9,803 nt of DNA from Pseudomonadota bacterium (lineage in GTDB: Bacteria > Pseudomonadota > Gammaproteobacteria > Enterobacterales > Succinivibrionaceae): assembly GCA_023460615.1 (NCBI GenBank), contig JAEWPL010000055.1, positions 1-9,803 of the forward strand, in the 5' to 3' direction. The notes below the pieces were generated by a model that searched no databases, was not told the origin of the DNA, and saw only the letters and a list, made by a program, of their open reading frames with translations. Of this stretch, positions 1 to 8,087 are shown one piece after another. The stretch's first letter is position 1; each line of letters opens with the position of its first letter. A program made the position numbers and the translations under genes.

Positions 1-1169
1 GTCTCAGGGCAAGGTAGAGATACTACATGATCTTCATCTTGACGTAAGGTTGCAACTACACGACCATCAACTTTAGCATCTAAAGCTGCATCTGCCACAA
101 TCTTTTGAAAAAGGGCAGGATCAACAAGTCCTGAGCAAGAGAAGGTAAGCAAGTGACCACCTTTTTTAACTAGCATTAAACCTAAACGATTGATGTCCTG
201 GTAACCACGACAGGCTTTTTTAAGGTTAGCTGCGCTTTCAGCAAACTTTGGCGGATCAAGTACTACAACATCGTATTTAACGCCCTTTTCAACTTGCTCT
301 CGTAAGTACTCAAACACATCTTTTTTAATAAACTTGCAACGACCAGGATCTAAGTGATTAAAAGCTACACCTGTTTTAGCAGCTTTCAAAGCTAAATCTG
401 AAACATCGACATTCTCAATTTTTGTAGCTCCACCTTTTAAAGCCCAAAGTCCAAAGCCACCTGTATAGGAAAAACAGTTAAGCACTGATGCACCTTTTGA
501 TAAAGCGCCTAGTCTAATTCTACTTAATCTTTGATCAAGATAAGCACCAGTTTTATGACCGTTTTTAATGTCGACAGGAATACAAACACTGTTTTCCTCT
601 TTTACGTAGATGGTGTCTTCTGGCTCTTTACCTGACACTACGCCACAGCGTTTTTGTAAGCCTTCTTTTAAGCGGGATTTAGTATCAGATCTCTCGTAGA
701 TAGAGCAGCCTTTAAAGTTGTCTTGTAAAGTTTTTACAATAGTCTTGTAAAAGCGTTCCATACCACAAGAGCTTATAGAAATAACTAAATACTCATTGTA
801 TTTATCAACGATTAGACCTGGTAATAGGTCACCTTCAGAGGAAACTAGTCTTACACCGTCATTACCGCGGTCAAAGACTCTTTTACGCATTAAAATAGCG
901 TTTTCAATTCTTGTTTTGATAAGGTTGTCATCAATTTTTACGGTTTCATCAAAAGATAGGGCTCTTACTCTAATTTGAGACTCTGGACTGTAAAGTCCAT
1001 AGCACAAAAAGTTATTTTGACAGTCGAGTACGGTAACCGTTGCACCTTTTTCATAGTCACCTAAAACTTTAGCGATGGCTTTTGAGAAGATCCAAGGATG
1101 ATGACGCTGTAGCGATTTTTCACGACCTTCATTTAGGATAATTGGATTTAAAAATTTTAACTGTGACAT
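1..1169 (-). CDS. rlmI: 23S rRNA (cytosine-C5)-methyltransferase RlmI, C-terminus cut by window edge
   Basis: SAM-dependent RNA methyltransferase of the RlmI family, which methylates a 23S rRNA cytosine (C1962 in E. coli) in the cytoplasm. Read on the minus strand from the ATG at 1169, 389 codons are visible with no stop. E. coli RlmI is about 396 residues, so only a few C-terminal residues are missing. The N-terminus has the family's HPWIFS element (about residues 25-30) in the PUA-like region. The SAM-binding loop is LNCFSYTGGFG (230-240), the motif IV element is LDPPK (304-308), and the catalytic-type Cys is in TFSCSG (Cys345). The sequence continues to DEDH and PE near the edge, as expected for the family's C-terminus. 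The start is supported by TAAGGT five nt upstream. The gene is transcribed away from macA, so they share the intergenic region. A paralogous RlmI-like methyltransferase cannot be excluded. Confidence 0.9.
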   Translation of the reverse strand, partial: MSQLKFLNPIILNEGREKSLQRHHPWIFSKAIAKVLGDYEKGATVTVLDCQNNFLCYGLYSPESQIRVRALSFDETVKIDDNLIKTRIENAILMRKRVFDRGNDGVRLVSSEGDLLPGLIVDKYNEYLVISISSCGMERFYKTIVKTLQDNFKGCSIYERSDTKSRLKEGLQKRCGVVSGKEPEDTIYVKEENSVCIPVDIKNGHKTGAYLDQRLSRIRLGALSKGASVLNCFSYTGGFGLWALKGGATKIENVDVSDLALKAAKTGVAFNHLDPGRCKFIKKDVFEYLREQVEKGVKYDVVVLDPPKFAESAANLKKACRGYQDINRLGLMLVKKGGHLLTFSCSGLVDPALFQKIVADAALDAKVDGRVVATLRQDEDHVVSLPCPE

Positions 1170-1306
1170 AAAAACCTTACAAAATTAAACTCAAGAATTA
1201 GCAATTTTGAGTAAAATATAATTAGCTAAGATTCTGCTAATAAAATCAGATTATGTTTTCTTTATATCATTATCTCATAGTTTGCAAATTTTAACGATTT
1301 ACCACT
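1170..1306. promoter_or_regulatory. Divergent intergenic region between rlmI and macA, with candidate -10 box
   Basis: This 137-nt AT-rich spacer must hold the promoters of both divergent genes. On the plus strand there is a perfect TATAAT at 1217-1222, with no convincing -35 hexamer 16-18 nt upstream. It would start a macA transcript near 1229 with a leader of roughly 80 nt. On the minus strand TATATT (complement of 1215-1220) is a possible -10 for rlmI, with only a poor -35 candidate. The macA ATG at 1307 has no recognisable Shine-Dalgarno sequence, as the bases just before it are ACGATTTACCACT. Initiation may therefore be weak or depend on other features. Promoter assignments are by eye. 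Confidence 0.35.
1221..1241. repeat. Inverted repeat ATTAGC-N9-GCTAAT, possible operator
   Basis: ATTAGC at 1221-1226 and GCTAAT at 1236-1241 form a perfect 6-bp inverted repeat with a 9-nt spacer. The left arm is also part of the palindrome TTAGCTAA (1222-1229). A further direct copy of ATTAGC lies at 1197-1202. The repeat abuts the TATAAT at 1217-1222 and covers the expected start of transcription, where a repressor of an efflux operon would bind. No regulator gene is visible nearby to support this. Confidence 0.3.
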
Positions 1307-2533
1307 ATGTTTGACTTAAAAAAAATCTTTTGTAGAAAAAATATTAAAAAGCTTTGCTTGCTAGGTACTGCATTTTTACTTTTGTTATCGATTGTTTTAT
1401 ATAACGCTTTTAAGAGTGAGCCTATAAGCTACATGACGGTTACAGCGCAAGTACGTGACATTAGTAAAAAAGTCTATGCTACAGGTACTATTGAAGGTAT
1501 TGAGCAGGTAAATGTCGGCGCTCAGGTTTCAGGACAGATTTTAAAACTCTATGTTCAAACAGGTGATGATGTTAAAAAAGGGCAATTGCTGTGCGAGATT
1601 GATCCTAAAATCCAAGAAACAGCTTTGAAAACAGCAAAAGCTCAAATTGCGATTATTGAAGCTAAAACAAAATCTCAAAAAGCTCAGATTAAAAAGTTAA
1701 AATTTGAGTTAGACCGACAAAATCAACTGATTAAAACTAATGCCACCTCACGTCAGGAATTAGAGCTAGCTCAGGCAAACTACGTGATGGCTGTATCCTC
1801 TCTTGAGGAGTTAAATGCTCAAAAAGAGCAGGCTCAATTGCAGTTTGATGATGCTACTACTAATTTAGGTTACACCAAAATTACCGCACCTTTTGATGGT
1901 ACTGTGTATGCAACTGTTGTATCAGAAGGTGAAACTGTGAATGCTAATCAAACCACTCCTACCATTTTAAGATTAGCTAATTTAGAAAAGATGAAGGTTT
2001 CAACTGAGATTAGTGAAGCTGATGTGGTGAATGTAAAGACTGGTATGGATTGTACCTTTACCATTTTAGGTTTGCCATATCGTACCTTTGAAGGTAAGTT
2101 AAATAGAATTGATCCTGCACCATCTTCCTATAAGAGTTCAACTAATAACTCAACCTCATCCTCATCAAGCTCCTCAAATAATTCGACAGCTATTTACTAT
2201 AACTCCGATATTATTGCAGACAATCAAGACAGAACTTTACGTATTGATATGACTGCAGATGTGGTGATTAACATTGCTGATAAAAAGCAGGTGTTAACTT
2301 TACCTTTAACAGCTTTAAGACGAGTTATTGATGATAGCACTGCACAAATCTATGTCTTAAAAGACAACCTTGTGGAGAGTAAAAATATTAAGATTGGTTT
2401 AAAAGACGATCAATACATTGAGATTGTTGGTGGTTTAGACACAGACGAGCAAGTTGTCATTGGCGATGATGTGCAAACTGCTGAAGCACAAGCACTTGAA
2501 AAAGATGCTAAGCGCAGAAGAGGACCTTTCTAA
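1307..2533 (+). CDS. macA: MacA-type periplasmic adaptor (membrane fusion protein) of an ABC efflux pump
   Basis: Periplasmic adaptor that joins the MacB transporter to an outer-membrane channel and stimulates the MacB ATPase. The 408-residue protein has a short cytoplasmic tail and a single N-terminal membrane anchor (about 16-35). A first lipoyl half follows (about 65-100, with QVSGQILKLYV and GDDVKKGQ). An alpha-helical hairpin rich in Lys, Gln and Glu (about 105-180) is followed by the second lipoyl half (KITAPFDGTVYATVVSEGETV) and beta-barrel and membrane-proximal domains. It is longer than E. coli MacA (371 aa). The extra length includes a Ser/Asn/Thr-rich stretch at 273-294 after IDPAP, where E. 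coli MacA has a short linker. The ATG at 1307 is the only start between the in-frame stop at 1292-1294 and the membrane anchor, and it has no obvious Shine-Dalgarno sequence. The TAA overlaps the macB ATG by one base, which implies translational coupling. The substrate cannot be read from the sequence. Confidence 0.9.
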   Translation: MFDLKKIFCRKNIKKLCLLGTAFLLLLSIVLYNAFKSEPISYMTVTAQVRDISKKVYATGTIEGIEQVNVGAQVSGQILKLYVQTGDDVKKGQLLCEIDPKIQETALKTAKAQIAIIEAKTKSQKAQIKKLKFELDRQNQLIKTNATSRQELELAQANYVMAVSSLEELNAQKEQAQLQFDDATTNLGYTKITAPFDGTVYATVVSEGETVNANQTTPTILRLANLEKMKVSTEISEADVVNVKTGMDCTFTILGLPYRTFEGKLNRIDPAPSSYKSSTNNSTSSSSSSSNNSTAIYYNSDIIADNQDRTLRIDMTADVVINIADKKQVLTLPLTALRRVIDDSTAQIYVLKDNLVESKNIKIGLKDDQYIEIVGGLDTDEQVVIGDDVQTAEAQALEKDAKRRRGPF

Positions 2534-4497
2534 TGGGGCAGGTTATTCTTAAGCTTGAAGGTATCACCAAATCCTATGGAGAAGGTGAGTCTAAAGTTGA
2601 AGTTTTGCATGGTGTTAATCTTTCCATTAACAAAGGGGAGCTAGTTGCCATTATAGGACCTTCAGGATCTGGTAAATCAACCTTGATGAATATCATAGGT
2701 TGCTTAGATACTCCAACTTCTGGTAGCTACAAAGTAAATGGTCAAAATACTTTTGCTATGCTTCCTGATGAGCTTGCAGCTTTGCGACGAAACTTTTTTG
2801 GTTTTATCTTTCAACGCTATCACTTGCTCTCTCACTTAGATGCAAAAGAAAACGTACAAATACCATCAATTTATGCCGGTATAGATAAAAACACTAGACT
2901 TAAAAAGTCTATTGAGCTTTTAAAGCGCTTAGGTCTTGAAACTAAAGTTTTAAATAAACCGTCTCAATTGTCAGGTGGTCAACAGCAACGTGTTTCCATT
3001 GCTAGAGCTTTAATCAATGGTGGGCAAATTATTCTTGCTGATGAGCCTACAGGTGCTTTAGATTCTAAATCTGGTCTTGAGGTAATGCAGATCTTGACGG
3101 ATTTAAACAAGCAAGGTCACACCATTATTTTAGTCACCCACGATCCTAAGATTGCAGCCTATGCTCACAGAGTTATCACTATTCAAGACGGTAGTGTGTT
3201 ATCAGATACAATCAACGAGTCTGTTCAAGATCATCAGGATTTAGATTTTGATAATGTAGATACTAAAAAGTCTAATGCCTTAGTTGACAGTTTCCGTGCT
3301 TACGCAGATAGATTTAAAGAAGCCTATATCATGGCAATTCGCGCTATGATTTCAAATCGTATGCGCACTATCTTGACGATGCTTGGCATCATCATTGGTA
3401 TTATGTCCGTGGTCTCAGTAGTAGCTTTAGCCCGTGGTGCTTCTGATAAAGTAATTGAGAATATCTCCTCTATGGGAACTAACACTATTACCATTATGCC
3501 AGGACAGCGTATGGGTGATATGAGATCTGGAAAAGTAAGAACTTTATCGATAAAAGATCTGCAAGCTCTAAAAGGTCAACCCTTTGTAGATTCTGTAACT
3601 CCAACTGTGCAAACTTCAACTTCAGTGCAAGTAGGTAATATCGAAGCTACAGCCACAGTGATGGGCGTATCTGATGAGTATTTTAGAGTTTATGGCATGG
3701 AGATAAACAAAGGTCGTAAGTTCTCTGATAGTGAATCTCAAAGCTCCCCACAAATTGGTGTGATTGATTATAAGACTAAGACTACTTTATTTCCTTATGA
3801 AGATCCTATTGGTAAAAGAGTGTTTATCCAAGGTAAACCGATTACTGTGGTGGGAGTTTTAGTAGATAAGGAAGTAGCTTTTAGACCGCCTAATAATCTC
3901 TATCTTTATATTCCTTACAGTACTTTAATGAACCGCATTGTAAAACAAAATTACATCTCCTCAATTATTGTAAGAACTAAAGATGGGTTTGCGCCAGCTG
4001 TAGCAGAAGCTTCTATTACAAGCTTACTTAAAACTCGTCACGGAAGAGTTGACTTTTTTATGATGTCCTCAGATACCATCATGAAGTCTATTTCTCAGAC
4101 CACAGGCACTTTTACCTTGTTAATTAGTGCTATTGCAGTGATCTCTTTAATTGTAGGTGGTATTGGTGTGATGAATATTATGCTAGTATCAGTAACTGAG
4201 CGTACTCGTGAAATTGGTATTCGTATGGCAGTAGGAGCAAGACGCTCTGATATCATGACTCAATTTTTAATTGAGTCTATAACTGTATGTATTGTAGGTG
4301 GCTTATTAGGTGTGTTCTTTTCAATGCTCACAGGTTTTATTTTGAAATTTGCAGCCCCTCAAATACCTTTATCTTTTTCTATTACCTCTATTATTATTGC
4401 GGTTTTCACATCCTCTATAATAGGTATTATCTTTGGATACATGCCAGCACGCTCTGCTGCAAGATTAAATCCTATTGATGCTTTAGCTCGTGAATAA
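2533..4497 (+). CDS. macB: MacB-type ABC transporter: fused ATPase and permease
   Basis: Inner-membrane ABC protein of the MacB family, which uses ATP hydrolysis to drive export of substrates such as macrolides, peptides or toxins from the periplasm through a tripartite assembly. The 654-residue length matches E. coli MacB (648). All nucleotide-binding motifs are intact. They are Walker A GPSGSGKST (42-50), Q-loop Gln94 in FIFQRYHLL, signature LSGGQQQR (146-153), Walker B IILADE with catalytic Glu171, D-loop ALD (175-177) and H-loop His203. A linker leads to TM1 (about 279-299), a large periplasmic domain (about 300-525), then TM2 (about 527-552), TM3 (about 579-603) and TM4 (about 617-640), the typical four-helix MacB layout. 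VSVTERTREIGIRMAVGA after TM2 is the conserved coupling segment. The gene overlaps macA by one base and is followed 10 nt later by pepT. No defect is seen. The physiological substrate is unknown, and a role in peptide or lipoprotein-related export is equally possible. Confidence 0.95.
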   Translation: MGQVILKLEGITKSYGEGESKVEVLHGVNLSINKGELVAIIGPSGSGKSTLMNIIGCLDTPTSGSYKVNGQNTFAMLPDELAALRRNFFGFIFQRYHLLSHLDAKENVQIPSIYAGIDKNTRLKKSIELLKRLGLETKVLNKPSQLSGGQQQRVSIARALINGGQIILADEPTGALDSKSGLEVMQILTDLNKQGHTIILVTHDPKIAAYAHRVITIQDGSVLSDTINESVQDHQDLDFDNVDTKKSNALVDSFRAYADRFKEAYIMAIRAMISNRMRTILTMLGIIIGIMSVVSVVALARGASDKVIENISSMGTNTITIMPGQRMGDMRSGKVRTLSIKDLQALKGQPFVDSVTPTVQTSTSVQVGNIEATATVMGVSDEYFRVYGMEINKGRKFSDSESQSSPQIGVIDYKTKTTLFPYEDPIGKRVFIQGKPITVVGVLVDKEVAFRPPNNLYLYIPYSTLMNRIVKQNYISSIIVRTKDGFAPAVAEASITSLLKTRHGRVDFFMMSSDTIMKSISQTTGTFTLLISAIAVISLIVGGIGVMNIMLVSVTERTREIGIRMAVGARRSDIMTQFLIESITVCIVGGLLGVFFSMLTGFILKFAAPQIPLSFSITSIIIAVFTSSIIGIIFGYMPARSAARLNPIDALARE

Positions 4498-4501
4498 GGA
4501 G
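4496..4501 (+). promoter_or_regulatory. Ribosome binding site AAGGAG that fixes the pepT start
   Basis: AAGGAG overlaps the macB stop codon (TAA 4495-4497) and sits six nt before the ATG at 4508, an ideal Shine-Dalgarno position. An in-frame ATG at 4490 lies inside the macB coding end and would place this site downstream of itself. The start at 4508 is therefore preferred, making PepT 422 rather than 428 residues. Confidence 0.85.
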
Positions 4502-4507
4502 TTTTAT

Positions 4508-5776
4508 ATGCAAAAAGGTAACAAACAAGACTTAGAAAATTTATGTGGTATTGATCCTTTGGTTAAACTTTTTGTAGATTTAATCTCCTTTGATACCCAA
4601 TCAGATCCTGAATCTAAAACCACCCCTTCAACGGTAGGTCAATTGCGCTTTGGAGCTTATTTATTAGCTACTATCAATAAATTAGGCTATCTTGCAAAAC
4701 AAGATAGCAATGGCGTGATTACAGTAAAAGTAGCAGCCACTAAAGGTTATGAGAAAGCTAAAAGCTTATGTATCCTAGCTCATATGGATACAGCTCCTGA
4801 TTGCTCTGGGGCAAACATTGAGCCTTCATTAGTTAAAAACTATCAAGGTGGTGGCATTGAGCTTGAAAATGGTTTAGTTATCAATGATGCTTTATGTAAA
4901 GATCTTAAAAATCACAAAGGCGAGGATATCATTGTAACTGACGGTACTACTTTGCTTGGTGCTGATTATAAAGCTGGTATTAGCTGCATTTTACAGTTAT
5001 TACACAATTTAAAAGTCTCTGACAACATTGTGCATGGACCTTTAACAATCATCTTTAGTGTAGATGAGGAAATTGGCTTATCCACAAAATATCTTGATGT
5101 AAAAGAATTTGCCTGTGACTATGGTCTAACCGTTGATGGTACTAGTGAAGGTGAGCTTGATATTGCAACCTTTAATGCTTACGGAGCTATTGTCAACATC
5201 AATGGTTTGTCAGTACATACAGCTGTTGCCTATAAAACCTTAAAAAATGCTATAACTATAGCCAATGAGTTTATGGGCCTGTTACCTCGAGATGAGACCC
5301 CTGAGACCACCTTTGGAGAAGAGGGCTTTTACCATGTGCATAAGATAGAAGGTAGCACTATAAGTTGTAAACTTAACATGATCATTCGTGATTTTACCCA
5401 TACAGGTATGGAAAAGCGTTTACAATTTTTAGACAAAGCCAAAGACTTTATCAATCAAAAATATGGTAAAGACACTATTAGCATTAAGACTATGTTCCAG
5501 TATGCTAATATGCAAGAGCAACTTGAAAAGCACCCAAAGTTTTTACAAATTATCAAAGATGCTTATAAAGAGGCAGGTGTATCCGTATTTGAGAATAAAG
5601 TTAGAGGTGGTACTGATGGCTCTAACTTGTCAAATCAAGGTTTACCTACTCCAAATATTTTTACAGGTGGACTAAATTGTCATGGTCCATACGAGTGCCT
5701 ACCAGTAGGAGCTTTTAATAAAGCTTATAAGGTGCTTGAAAACACAGTTCAAAAACTTGCTAATACAACTAAATAA
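4508..5776 (+). CDS. pepT: Peptidase T (M20B tripeptide aminopeptidase)
   Basis: Cytoplasmic dinuclear-zinc aminopeptidase of the M20B family, which removes the N-terminal residue of tripeptides. From the ATG at 4508 it has 422 residues, slightly longer than E. coli PepT (about 408). Ligand motifs can be followed in order: HMD (His92, Asp94), LLGADYKAG (Asp153 as bridging metal ligand), DEEIG (Glu187 and Glu188, base and ligand), VDG (Asp210) and CHGPYE (His392). The RGGTDGSNLS and PTPNIFTGG segments near the end are typical of PepT. In most PepT and many M20 enzymes Asp153 is followed by Asp or Met; here it is Tyr154, which is unusual. The other ligands are kept, so activity is still likely. 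It sits 10 nt after macB and 9 nt before rmlD, apparently in the same transcript. The reason for its linkage to an exporter is unknown, although peptide recycling is one reading. Confidence 0.9.
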   Translation: MQKGNKQDLENLCGIDPLVKLFVDLISFDTQSDPESKTTPSTVGQLRFGAYLLATINKLGYLAKQDSNGVITVKVAATKGYEKAKSLCILAHMDTAPDCSGANIEPSLVKNYQGGGIELENGLVINDALCKDLKNHKGEDIIVTDGTTLLGADYKAGISCILQLLHNLKVSDNIVHGPLTIIFSVDEEIGLSTKYLDVKEFACDYGLTVDGTSEGELDIATFNAYGAIVNINGLSVHTAVAYKTLKNAITIANEFMGLLPRDETPETTFGEEGFYHVHKIEGSTISCKLNMIIRDFTHTGMEKRLQFLDKAKDFINQKYGKDTISIKTMFQYANMQEQLEKHPKFLQIIKDAYKEAGVSVFENKVRGGTDGSNLSNQGLPTPNIFTGGLNCHGPYECLPVGAFNKAYKVLENTVQKLANTTK

Positions 5777-5785
5777 AGGAAAAAT

Positions 5786-6661
5786 ATGTCAAAGATTTTA
5801 CTTACAGGCGCAAAAGGACAAGTTGGAAGAGAGCTTGAAGAGCAACTTTTATTAAATAATCATCAAGTGATCTCCTGTTCTCACCACGATTTAGATATCA
5901 CAAGTGAGGATGAGGTCGCCTCCATGTTTTTAAACGTGGATTTTGATTTAGTTATCAATAGCGCAGCTTACACTGCTGTAGATAAAGCAGAAGATGAAAA
6001 AGATCTTGCTTATGCTGTAAATGCCTTAGGTCCTAAGTATTTAGCAACTGCTTGTAAACAAAAGAATATTCCTTTAATTCACATCTCCACAGATTATGTA
6101 TATGACAACAATATAGAGGATTTTCACACTGAACTTGAGACTCCTCATACTAACTGCGTCTATGGCAATACTAAGCTTTATGGTGAAAAGTATGTGCAAG
6201 AGTCAGGCTGCAATGCAGTTATCTTAAGAGCAAGTTGGATCTTTGGTCGCTTTGGCAAGAACTTTGTTAAAGCTATGCTTAATTTAGGCAAAACTCGTGA
6301 CACTTTATCTGTAGTCTCCGACGAGCTTGGTAATCCAACTCCAGCAAGAGCCTTAGCAACTGATATTGTAGCTATTGCAAATCAATTACTACAAGGAAGA
6401 GTAGATGCCTTTGGTATTTATAACTATTGTGGTCATGAAGCTATAAGTCGCGATGAGTTTGCTAGAGTAATTTTTAAAGAGGCTTTAAAACATAAGCTTT
6501 TAGATCATGATGTGTTTGTGCGTTCCATAACTTCAGCCGAGTTTGGAGCTAAAGCTGTGCGCCCTCACGACTCTAGAATGAGCACGAAAAAGTTTGAAGA
6601 AACATTTAATTTAGCTTGTCCAAAATGGATTGATTATATTGAAGAAACTTTAAAAGCATAA
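5786..6661 (+). CDS. rmlD: dTDP-4-dehydrorhamnose reductase
   Basis: NADPH-dependent reductase of the extended SDR family that performs the last step of dTDP-L-rhamnose synthesis, supplying rhamnose for O-antigen or other surface glycans. The 291 residues match the family length (299 in E. coli). The sequence shows the nucleotide-binding GAKGQVG (8-14), NSAAYTAVDKAE, the STDYVYD element (101-107), the catalytic Tyr126-x3-Lys130 pair in YGNTK, and the C-terminal RPHDSRMSTKKF that matches the RmlD consensus RPxxSRL. The ATG has AAAGGA six nt upstream. The stop overlaps the next gene's ATG by one base (TAATG). The partner genes rmlA, rmlB and rmlC are absent from the window, so this copy is separated from a rhamnose cluster or acts in another nucleotide-sugar reduction. 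The family assignment is firm, but the exact sugar substrate is inferred. Confidence 0.88.
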   Translation: MSKILLTGAKGQVGRELEEQLLLNNHQVISCSHHDLDITSEDEVASMFLNVDFDLVINSAAYTAVDKAEDEKDLAYAVNALGPKYLATACKQKNIPLIHISTDYVYDNNIEDFHTELETPHTNCVYGNTKLYGEKYVQESGCNAVILRASWIFGRFGKNFVKAMLNLGKTRDTLSVVSDELGNPTPARALATDIVAIANQLLQGRVDAFGIYNYCGHEAISRDEFARVIFKEALKHKLLDHDVFVRSITSAEFGAKAVRPHDSRMSTKKFEETFNLACPKWIDYIEETLKA

Positions 6662-8079
6662 TGAAAAAAATTGTAGTAGCTTTAAGTTTAGCTCTTACTT
6701 TATCCGGCTGTACTTTATTATCCGGATGTACTTTATTTTACACCGATTATAAAGAGCCTGAGTTTCCAAAGGTTGCCTCCTTTAAAGATGCGCAAAAGTT
6801 TTTAGGGGAAGCAATTGCCGACGATTATTTTAAAGCCTTTAATGATAGCAATTTAACCAAAGCTATCGAAATTGCTCTAAAGCAAAACTATGACATGCAA
6901 AAGGCTTTTGTAAACGTTAAAAAAGCTTTACTAAACGTGGATATTGTCGCCACTGATAAACATCCATCGATGGAGGCAAATCTTGGGGCACAAACTAAAA
7001 GAGCTCTTGATCACCACGACAAATCTGTAAAAACATCTTCATCTAATTTTGCCATCTCTTATCAAGCGGACTTATTTGGTAAGTTAAATGCTCAAGATGA
7101 AAGTGCTAAAGCAGCTTTTGAAGCTACAGCCTATGATTACAAGGCTATGCGCCTTACTATTATTGAGGCTACTGCTAAAGCCTATTGGCAATATGCTTAT
7201 GCTAAAGAAGCGGTAAAAATAGGTGAGGACGATTTAAAAGATTCTTTTACTCGTTTAAATTTAGTAAATCAAAAGTTTCAAGCAGGTGCAGCTAACAGTC
7301 TTGATGTAGATGATGCCCACATCAATCACTTAAAGGTACAAGCTCAATTAGATATTAGAAGAGCAAATTTTGCTAAAGCAAAAACAGCTTTAAATACTAT
7401 GTTAGGCTTTACAGCTGATGCTGATATTACTGTTTCTGCTTTAGATGATGCTTCAATTCCAGCCTTTAGCACAGATGTGCCTTTAAAGTTATTACAAAGA
7501 CGCCCTGATTTGTTAAAAGATGAAGCTTTATTAAAGCAAGCTTATGCTGATTACAATCTAGCAAAAGTATCTTTCTTCCCTGATTTTACTTTAAAAGCTG
7601 CTATTACAGGTGGAGATACTAATACCTTTGCAAATTTCTTTGCTAACCCAATAGGTGCCTTAGGCGCAACGGCTACCATGCCATTTTTAAACTTTAATGA
7701 ATTAAGTTTAAGAAAAGACAAAGCTTATAAAGATATTGAATGGTGTCAGTTAAACTTTGTAAGTGACTACATCAATGCTGTAGCGGAAGTTTATGACGAA
7801 ATTACCAATGTAGATTTATATCAAAAGTCCTTGATGACCTACAAACACTCTTATGAGTTAGCTGTTAGAAATTATGCTAGGTATGAGCAACGCTATCAGT
7901 CAGGCTTAGTATCTTTAACAGATTTCTTATCAAGTGCTGATACCATGCGTAATGCTAAAATAACTTATCTTGAGGCAAAATTAAATAACTTAAATACCAC
8001 CATAACTTTAATGACCGCCTTAGGTGGTGACAATACTAAAGATTTAACAGAGCTTACAAATAAAGCTCTTGAAGACTAG
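6661..8079 (+). CDS. Outer-membrane efflux lipoprotein, TolC/NodT (OprM-like) family
   Basis: Trimeric outer-membrane channel of the outer-membrane efflux protein family, the exit duct expected for the MacAB pump encoded upstream. The 472 residues begin with a lipoprotein signal peptide. Unusually, two lipoboxes occur in tandem, LSGC at 14-17 and LSGC at 20-23. Cys17 or Cys23 would be lipidated, and the following Thr fits outer-membrane sorting. Two internally related halves follow. The first (about 65-250) has KFQAGAANSLDVDDA, and the second has YQSGLVSLTDFLSSADTMRNA. Between them is the NodT-type RRPD element (280-283) with FFPDF (305-309). E. coli TolC lacks a lipid anchor, so this is closer to OprM and CmeC. 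It overlaps rmlD by one base and precedes xthA by 8 nt. Being a lipoprotein channel linked to MacA and MacB suggests a dedicated partner rather than a shared housekeeping TolC. No gene symbol is assigned because names differ among relatives. Confidence 0.9.
   Translation: MKKIVVALSLALTLSGCTLLSGCTLFYTDYKEPEFPKVASFKDAQKFLGEAIADDYFKAFNDSNLTKAIEIALKQNYDMQKAFVNVKKALLNVDIVATDKHPSMEANLGAQTKRALDHHDKSVKTSSSNFAISYQADLFGKLNAQDESAKAAFEATAYDYKAMRLTIIEATAKAYWQYAYAKEAVKIGEDDLKDSFTRLNLVNQKFQAGAANSLDVDDAHINHLKVQAQLDIRRANFAKAKTALNTMLGFTADADITVSALDDASIPAFSTDVPLKLLQRRPDLLKDEALLKQAYADYNLAKVSFFPDFTLKAAITGGDTNTFANFFANPIGALGATATMPFLNFNELSLRKDKAYKDIEWCQLNFVSDYINAVAEVYDEITNVDLYQKSLMTYKHSYELAVRNYARYEQRYQSGLVSLTDFLSSADTMRNAKITYLEAKLNNLNTTITLMTALGGDNTKDLTELTNKALED
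6700..6735 (+). repeat. 18-bp in-frame tandem repeat duplicating the lipobox
   Basis: Two adjacent 18-bp units (6700-6717 and 6718-6735) differ at one base only, C at 6708 against A at 6726. The difference is synonymous (GGC and GGA, both Gly). Each unit encodes LSGCTL, so the signal peptide carries two consecutive signal peptidase II sites. The near identity suggests a recent slippage or unequal-crossover duplication. The protein is read in frame through both units. Confidence 0.92.
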
Positions 8080-8087
8080 AGGTCCCT

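Noticed and set aside
796..978. 60-codon plus-strand frame opposite rlmI
   Set aside because: It lies wholly inside the clearly conserved rlmI coding region on the other strand and has no recognisable protein character.
4287..4478. 63-codon frame overlapping the end of macB
   Set aside because: Alternative frame of a well conserved transmembrane segment of MacB; its Tyr/Phe richness reflects the AT-rich codons.
4490..4507. Upstream ATG extending PepT by six residues
   Set aside because: It lies within the macB coding end and upstream of the strong AAGGAG site, which serves the ATG at 4508.
5463..5675. 70-codon frame inside pepT
   Set aside because: It is out of frame with conserved PepT motifs, has no ribosome binding site, and its composition is explained by the host gene.
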